From Thamnaconus septentrionalis (Eukaryota; Chordata; Actinopteri; Tetraodontiformes; Monacanthidae), in the NCBI GenBank assembly GCA_009823395.1, contig CM020507.1, positions 2,198,501 to 2,262,500 of the forward strand: a DNA stretch of 64,000 bases. Direction: 5' to 3'. The position numbers and the translations under genes were made by a program. The notes beneath the pieces were generated by a model. The model was given only the letters and a program-made list of their open reading frames with translations. It searched no databases and had not been told where the DNA came from. Shown piece by piece: positions 58,019 to 64,000 of this stretch (its first letter is position 1; every line of letters begins with the position of its first letter).

Positions 58019-61000
58019 GGGAGTGAGGGAGATTAAGGGAAGCGAGAGTGTGTAGGAGTGAGAGAAACAAAACAGGAAAAGGAGAGGAAGGCTCACCTCG
58101 TCTCCATCAGGTCTCGTATGGAGGCCACAGTCGGTCCAGAGCCCAGGTGATTGTAGTAGGGACCCTCATCTTTCTCCAAGATTTGTTCTAGAGAAACAAT
58201 ACCAACGCAGGGTTAAAAACATAAACGTCTCAAAATGATGTCAAGAGACAACAAATGAGGAGCTGTATTTATCCTGATGTTCCTGCAACAACCACTTCAT
58301 CCTAGCTGAAGCGAAGCAACATTCCTTTTCCAATCAAGACAAATCCTTTGACTTCATGTGAGAAGCCGACCTGTGTATTTGCTCCTTGTCTCCTTGGAGA
58401 GTTTTGCAAACACTGCAGTCTCCCGGCGGTGCAGCCTTTTTGTAGTGACCCAAAAGATTACCGCGTTGCCTGTGAGGCAACCATTGAAGGGTGCGAGGGG
58501 GGATCAGTTCCCACAAATCCACTGACAAACACACCGAGCAGCTGCGAGTCCGGGGTGTGGCGCGAGTGTTTGTGTGTGCGCATCAGACGCCTAAAATTTT
58601 TGAGGCAGTAATGAATAGCTGAGTCACAAAAGAAAAAAGGTGTGTCGCGTATTTTGCAAACGCCGGTGGAAGATGTTGTAATATTTGTGACTTTTTTTTT
58701 TTTTTTTAAAAATTGGCGTTGAAATCTTTCAATATGAACGCCGTCTTTCACTGATTTTGAAAACTTTCGAGTTCACTGAACTTTTCTTTACAGTGTTTTT
58801 GTGAATGAGTAATGTTAATCGCCTTGGTGTTGCGCCTCCAGCTGTCTGGAGTGTGTTACCGACGGACAGTGGAGCACAGACCGCTGCTGAACAACTCCCT
58901 GGAAGTTGCCACGGCACCCTCACACAACACTTGCCTACACACCCTGACATGAGGCATTAAGGCAGCATTTGATTAGCCCTCCTTTAATGATCATGGGAAG
59001 CTAAAATAGCAAGTTTGAAGTTGTATTAAATTAGATTGTCCGAACCAAAAACTTCCTACAAGGTCAGATCTTGTTGCCTGACTTGACATCGTCTCACTGT
59101 GCAGAGACTAAATTGTCTGTTTGATTTTTTATTGCCAATAGAACCCACACTGGGTAAGAGAACTGGCTAAACACATCTGCAGTTTGTTGGAAAAGTGGAT
59201 GGACACTCTAAATTATGTTTATCTGCATGTGTGGCTGGTTTAGAATTATTATGAGATCATATTCCCTTGTTGGTTGCTGGTAGCCGCAAGGGCGGGGCTC
59301 GGGCAGGAAGTGGAGGAGTCATAGTAAATTCTTATGTGGAAATTGGCTGGTGTCAGCGTATCGCGGCCACCCCAGCGAGTTTGTGTTGACAGACCTTCTA
59401 ATTCCAGTGCAGTGTTTGGCTACGGGGAGTTGCCGGGCCAGTGGATAGCTCAGTAGTACTACGCAGACTTGCTGTCTGCTGCTGCCTTTGCTGTATAGAA
59501 GCTGCTTCTAACAAGTGCTACTCTGCTACTGCCACCACTGATAAAAAGTGGGGATGGAAATTGTCTATGTTGTGCATGTGTCAGTCTGTGTGGTCTGTAA
59601 TAACGATAGTTTTAGAACTTTCAGAGACACAAGTGGCAGCGTTGAAGGCAAATTCTCCTTAAACTAACTCATCTACCTGTTGTCCTGTTGATGCCAATAC
59701 AGGGAAAAGAAAGACTTCCAATGTTGGGCCACCAACTGTGGTGGAAAAGATTCTACCCAAACTATTGGACCGAACCCCTTTTCTATCAAACAAAGCCTCT
59801 GCTCTGCTTTCCCGCTGGACCCCAACACAGCACAAAAAGGCTCCCTCTGCCAGCTTTTCCATTGTTCTGGCCTGCTGCCTTCACTGGCTCACACTGTCAC
59901 AGGCTAAAGGCTCACGGTGGAATGCCCTGGCAACGTACACATTCCTAAGACGCTGAGAAAACAACCTAGAGAGAGAGGGAGATTCTAAATTAAAAGAGAG
60001 AGTAAAACCCGTTGGATCTGTAAAGCACCAAGTGTGACATGCCGGAGTGTTTATAGTATTAGGTCAACATGGAGTAAAGCCCTGGTGTAGAAAATTCTTC
60101 CGTTCACTTGTTTCTTCGAGCCACTTCAGCAAAAAAAGCCTTGACTGCCTGCCATTGTATACAGATTTACAGATGTTAGATTTAAGCTGTGTGGGGACAG
60201 TGTTAAGTGCTTGCCGGAAAAGTGCTGATGCAGGATGCCAACAGACGCAGAACCAAACCTTTTCTTTACAGACGCAAGCACACGGACTTACCAACACAGG
60301 TACAGGTGGGGAACTCTGCCTGCAGGTCCTTGGAAGGAGTGTCCAATAAGGTCTTGGTGGGGGTGTCCAGGTAACGCAGGGGAGACTCCAGGAAGCCTCT
60401 GAGGGACGGAGAAGACGGCAGACCATCCTTGGTGGGCGTGTCCTCCTCGGAGTAGCATGTGGTGGAAAGGACTGTGATATCACCCGATGACTCTATCTTC
60501 ATTCGCTTGGGAAGCGGAGAATCCGGCACGTTGAATGTGTCCTCTAGTACACCGGTCCGCTTGTCCAAAGCAGCCTCTGGACGCAACGAGACAGGGAGAG
60601 GCCCTTCTTGCAGATTCTGCTTGGGGATTTCTGTAGGTGCCTGCTTCAAGTCTGCTTCACTTTTGGTCCCTGACTCATCCTTGTCCACTTCCATCTTCTG
60701 ATCATTTTGATGAGGTGCGAAATTGGATTGAGTAGTAGCGGAGGGAGTCCCCTGGGATTTGCAAGGGGAAGTCGCACTCGGGTCCTGAGGACTCGTCTGG
60801 GACAGACTTCCTGGCTGCGGGGCGGCAGCATTGCCCTCCGCCGGCTGACTGGCAGGCGCATCCTGCGAGTCCCCAAATTCAGCCTCAAACTGGCGGATCA
60901 GTTCTTCGTACTTAGGGTCGATGTTGATGAGACTCGGTAACTGTGAGGTGCTAGACAGAGATGTGGAGGTCAGAGGTGTAGTGGTGCTGGTGTTACAGAA

Positions 61001-63175
61001 GGCCAGGCTGCCTGCCCTCTCTATGTCAGCATTGGCTACAGTGGTCACAGGAGGGACTGGTTCCGACACTGCAGAGACAATGGAGGAGGAATTTGTCGAT
61101 GTGTCAGAAATGGATACCTGAGATTGGGCTGGGGCAGGGTGGCCCGCAGCAGCAGCCTGAGTGGAGTTACCGTAGAGGGGCAAAGGTGGGATGTTGGCGG
61201 GTTGCAGGCTGTTCAGTGTCGGGCCCCTGTCTGCCATGAAGACGGGTGTTTTCTGTACGGTAATCTGGGACTGAGGCATGAAAATTGGCATGGAGGACTT
61301 TTGCTTTGTCTTCTTGATGATTATCTGTTTAGGTTTGGGCAGCGGGGAGCCCATTAGCATCCCGCTCATATCTTTTATGACCGGAGATCCTTGGCTGCTT
61401 TTCTTCTTCTTGGGTTCCTTTTGCTCCTGTTTAATAGGGAAATGTGGAAATCCTTCCGTCGCCACCTGCTGCGGCCACCACTTTTTCAAGTTTTGGAGAG
61501 CCATCGGCGCATGAGGGCCGGGTGCTCCAAAGCCAGGGGAGTGGTTAGAGAAGAGGTTCCTCTTATAATGAAGGTGCTGTTGTAGAGCTGCCTGAGTGGA
61601 GTGACTGATAGCTGCTTGGCCAGGAGAGAGGGGAGGTCCTGGGTAGTGCTGTCCCTGCTGCTGAGAAATAGCCATGGAGGAGGCGTGATGGTAGTGCTCG
61701 CTCAAGTCCTGCTCTTGTTTGATCTTGGACAAAGCGGGGTTGTCCTGGCCCTGGACACTTTCGTTCTGGCAGAGCCTGGGCTGCTGTGTGACTGGAAGCT
61801 TGAAGGGGCCGCTGCGGAACTTGCTGCTCGTGTCTCCCAGTAGCTGTTTGAGCTCTGACATGGGATCTGAGCTACTGTGAGGTGCAACGGCGTAGTGGGA
61901 CTGCGGCTCAGATTTTGCACACATCCACGGGCTCTTCTGTTCAGATATTTTGCCAGAGCCCTGCTGCCACTGCTGGGGGTTCGGGCTGAAGCTTGGATGT
62001 TTTCCCTGACCAGGGAAGGGAGAGGTAGAGGACGGGAGAGGGCTAGCATGCAGAGGCTGGCCCTGCGACTGGGGCCGGTGGTGCTCTGAGGACGCCAAAG
62101 CCTGCTGGCTGGTGTGCAGTCCCGGAGGGACTGACTGTGAGCGTGAGGAAGATGAGTGCGTGCCCGGAGAAGACAGGGTTGGGCCAGTGCCATTTGGGGG
62201 ATACGCGGGGAAACTGGGGATATGATGTTTGTGGTGGAGGTTTCTGTGGTATGGGCTCTGACTCGGGGAGCCGGCAGCTTGCGGACCAGTCCCAGATAGC
62301 TGTGTTAGGGCCTCTATTGCAATAGCTGTCTGAAGACTTACGTTCTTTTCCTTGGCAATGGAAAGCACCTGGGGCGAGCAGGGAATTGGTGGTTTGGGCC
62401 CGGGCCCTCGGTCTGGATGAGCTCCCTGTTGCTGCTGATGGTACGGTGAGGATAGATGGTGTCCACCGTTCATCTGGGGGAAGGGCTGGGGATGAGGCTG
62501 AATGTGAGATTGCGGCCGGTCTTGGGGCGTATCAGCCATCTTGCAGGCTCCCGGATCTTCGTCGGTTGCCAATTTGATTTTCTTCTCTAGCCACTCAAGG
62601 TAGTCTGGGCAGTCGGGTCCGTCACAATTGCAGTTCGGGGGCTTGTGCCCGTGTTTGGCCTGGCTCAGGGCAGTTTGCAGCGTGTTCAAGTCCTCCGGAG
62701 GCTGGCAGCTACCTTTCGGAGCCCCTGCAGAGAGTCTGCTTTGAGCCCCCTCGGTGCCCATCTCCTGGGTGAACTTCTCATACAGCTGGGCCGTCTTCGG
62801 CTTCACGGGGCACAAAGGGGAGGAGGACGGCGGCAAGGAGCCGGCAATGGCGGAAAAAGCCACCAGGTTGTGGGCGTCCTCCATGGCTGCGTGGTGGACA
62901 GGCTCGCCCGGGTTTGAGCCGCGGCCGTTGTTCCAGCACGGCTGCTGCGGTTGGCCGTCGCTGACTTTGCAGTGTCCTGGCGCCCACTGCCTCGGAGGCA
63001 CGCTCCCGGCCCTCTGCTGCTCTGTCTCCATGGCTGTTTCATCATCGTTAGGGTAGCTATTTGCCCCATTGGCCAGTTCCAGGCTCAGCGCGCCTTCCTG
63101 GAGGCGGTCATGTGACCCAATTTCCATCTGGCCTCCACTTCTGGGGCCATCCACCGAAACGACTTTGCAAACAGT
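51717..63175 (-). CDS. tet3: TET3 methylcytosine dioxygenase (lacks N-terminal exons, right of the window)
   Basis: Nuclear Fe(II)/2-oxoglutarate dioxygenase that oxidises 5-methylcytosine. Nine exons in frame: 63175-60292 (large exon, 961 codons), 58187-58097, 56045-55952, 55319-55111, 54696-54546, 54442-54353, 54233-54096, 54000-53646, 53548-51717; 1,947 codons before TGA. The Cys-rich domain starts at [16 protein letters not shown] and continues with [47 protein letters not shown] and [18 protein letters not shown]. The iron-binding HxD is HKD in [14 protein letters not shown]. The distal His and 2OG-binding Arg fit [16 protein letters not shown] after [20 protein letters not shown] near the C-terminus and [14 protein letters not shown] are TET3-like, against TET1 and TET2. 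Between the halves of the double-stranded beta-helix is a long low-complexity insert rich in Pro, Ser, Thr, with TPGP repeats. A CXXC domain was not seen. It is transcribed towards the NPFF receptor. Confidence 0.95.
52545..52650 (-). repeat. tet3: Coding minisatellite: TPGP repeats in tet3
   Basis: The last exon encodes repeated TPGP-type units ([20 protein letters not shown], then GTPGPATP) from 12-15-base imperfect repeats. They lie in the low-complexity insert of the catalytic domain. Confidence 0.8.
54750..54905 (-). mobile_element. SINE fragment in a tet3 intron
   Basis: Reverse-oriented B-box (GGTTGTGGGTTCGACCCC on the minus strand) and the CAGGGAGGCACTGGGTACCG / AGTCTTTGCCATGATG modules shared with the copy near 12.3 kb. 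Confidence 0.5.
56123..56158. repeat. (AAT)n microsatellite in a tet3 intron
   Basis: Twelve AAT units. Confidence 0.95.
57988..58015. repeat. (TG)n microsatellite in a tet3 intron
   Basis: Fourteen TG units, about 80 bases from the end of the exon at 58097 on the intron side (CA on the tet3 strand). Confidence 0.95.
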
Positions 63176-64000
63176 CTGAAAGACAAAAAAAAGAAAGAAT
63201 CCAGTGAACACGAGTGGGATTTGTACCCGGCACATTGATCACTTTTGAGAGTTTTCTTTTTGCATTATTCAAACGTAATCAAGAAAAAAAATGATGCATT
63301 TCGCAAAAAGCAGATGTTATATTCATAAGCAACATGTTCAACTGTTGTGAGGCTCCATTCCTTTCTTCCAGGCCCGTGGCCAGAGTTTCCCTCTCTCCTT
63401 CTCCTCCCACAGATCACACAGCTCTGCAGGGTCGGGTCAGCAGAGCGAAGGGAAAAACTGGACGGACAATTTGCTTTGGTTTGTAATGGTTTCACAACAG
63501 GCCACTGTGTTGTCGGGCGAGTCCTGGGTCATGTGACGCAGCCTCGCTGTTGTCCATAAACACACTCTTTGCTCCACATTTGGATGAGCTATGCAAAACA
63601 TGTATCCCGCGGTGGCTGTCAAGAGCAGGACCTTGGCTGAAACTGAGCCTCCAACTGATGTTTTGACAGGTGGGAAAATGTATTATTATTACTAGTATTG
63701 TGCAACCAGGTTAATATTGAGAATAATCAGACACAAGTTACCATCACAAGGCCACGTGTTCCTCCCAATCCTGACGGATTTTTTTAAACTTATTGTACAA
63801 CCTTACTGTACAAACAGTTTCTCAAATTTTCCTTCAAGTTTGTTTCCTTCAAAAAAGTATCCTCAAAAAATGTGTTTACATTTTTGAGTAACATTGTCGC
63901 AGTTACAGGCTGTGTAGCAGAGCACTCCAGCCAAGCCGTCTGACTTGTTCTCCTGAGTTGACCTCGATACGGCAACCATGTTGGCACGCGAGCCAAAAAT
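63176..64000. other. tet3: tet3 intron upstream of the large exon
   Basis: The acceptor TTGTCTTTCAG ends at 63176. No further tet3 exon, including the CXXC zinc finger, was recognised before the window ends. A short Cys-containing ORF at 63265-63495 (CVICGRRRR) does not match the CXXC pattern. Confidence 0.6.

Noticed and set aside
59446..59500. tRNA gene suggested by TAGCTCAGTAG
   Set aside because: It resembles an A-box, but no B-box or cloverleaf follows at the right distance. At most it is a decayed SINE head.
51717..63175. tet1 or tet2 instead of tet3
   Set aside because: [20 protein letters not shown] and the HKD iron motif fit TET3, and the add2-figla-hk2 neighbours agree.
63265..63495. 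CXXC exon of tet3
   Set aside because: Only a single CVIC is present; the conserved multi-Cys pattern and basic motif of the CXXC finger are absent.

Overview
This is animal nuclear DNA, almost certainly from a ray-finned (teleost) fish. The genes are split by GT-AG introns with exon sizes and phases typical of vertebrates. The sequence between exons is full of fish-type repeats: Tc1/mariner, hAT-like MITEs, Penelope-like fragments, LINE tails ending in CTTTATT..ATCCC, tRNA-derived SINEs and long (CA)n runs. Five protein-coding genes are supported. All identifications come from reading exons by eye against remembered protein families; no search was run.

Layout, left to right. (1) 345-3048, minus: the 5' coding half of a beta-adducin-like gene (add2). 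Seven coding exons lie in the window; the rest lies to the left. A CpG-rich stretch at 6.56-7.62 kb with a good minus-strand splice donor may hold its non-coding first exon. (2) 12640-15502, minus: figla, an oocyte bHLH factor, complete in four exons (232 aa). (3) 16385-37303, plus: a two-lobed hexokinase, hk2-like, complete in 18 exons (922 aa). It is head-to-head with figla, with 882 bp between the start codons. Its introns carry most of the mobile elements, including a Tc1 element with another element nested inside it. (4) 40975-43748, minus: a neuropeptide FF receptor of the NPFFR1-like group, three coding exons (471 aa). (5) 51717-63175, minus: nine exons of tet3, covering the large central exon to the stop codon (1,947 codons). 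The N-terminal exons, including any CXXC domain, lie to the right. A 4-kb 3' UTR runs down to about 47.63 kb.

The gene set matches the ADD2-FIGLA-HK2-TET3 block of human chromosome 2p. However, an NPFF receptor sits where mammals carry TACR1, while mammalian NPFFR1 lies in the sister block with HK1, HKDC1, TACR2 and TET1 on chromosome 10q. The simplest inference is that the fish keeps an NPFF receptor ohnolog in the 2p-type block that mammals lost.

The most interesting observation is hk2 itself. Its first exon encodes a short polar N-terminus in place of the hydrophobic mitochondrial (VDAC) anchor of HK1 and HK2, and that exon faces the start of a germ-cell transcription factor. The same gene has a GC-AG intron, an 80-nt (TG)n run ten bases from a splice acceptor, and an altered glycine-rich motif in its C-terminal lobe. 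The genes do not form an operon or a single pathway. Apart from the possible shared figla/hk2 promoter they appear to be independent vertebrate transcription units.
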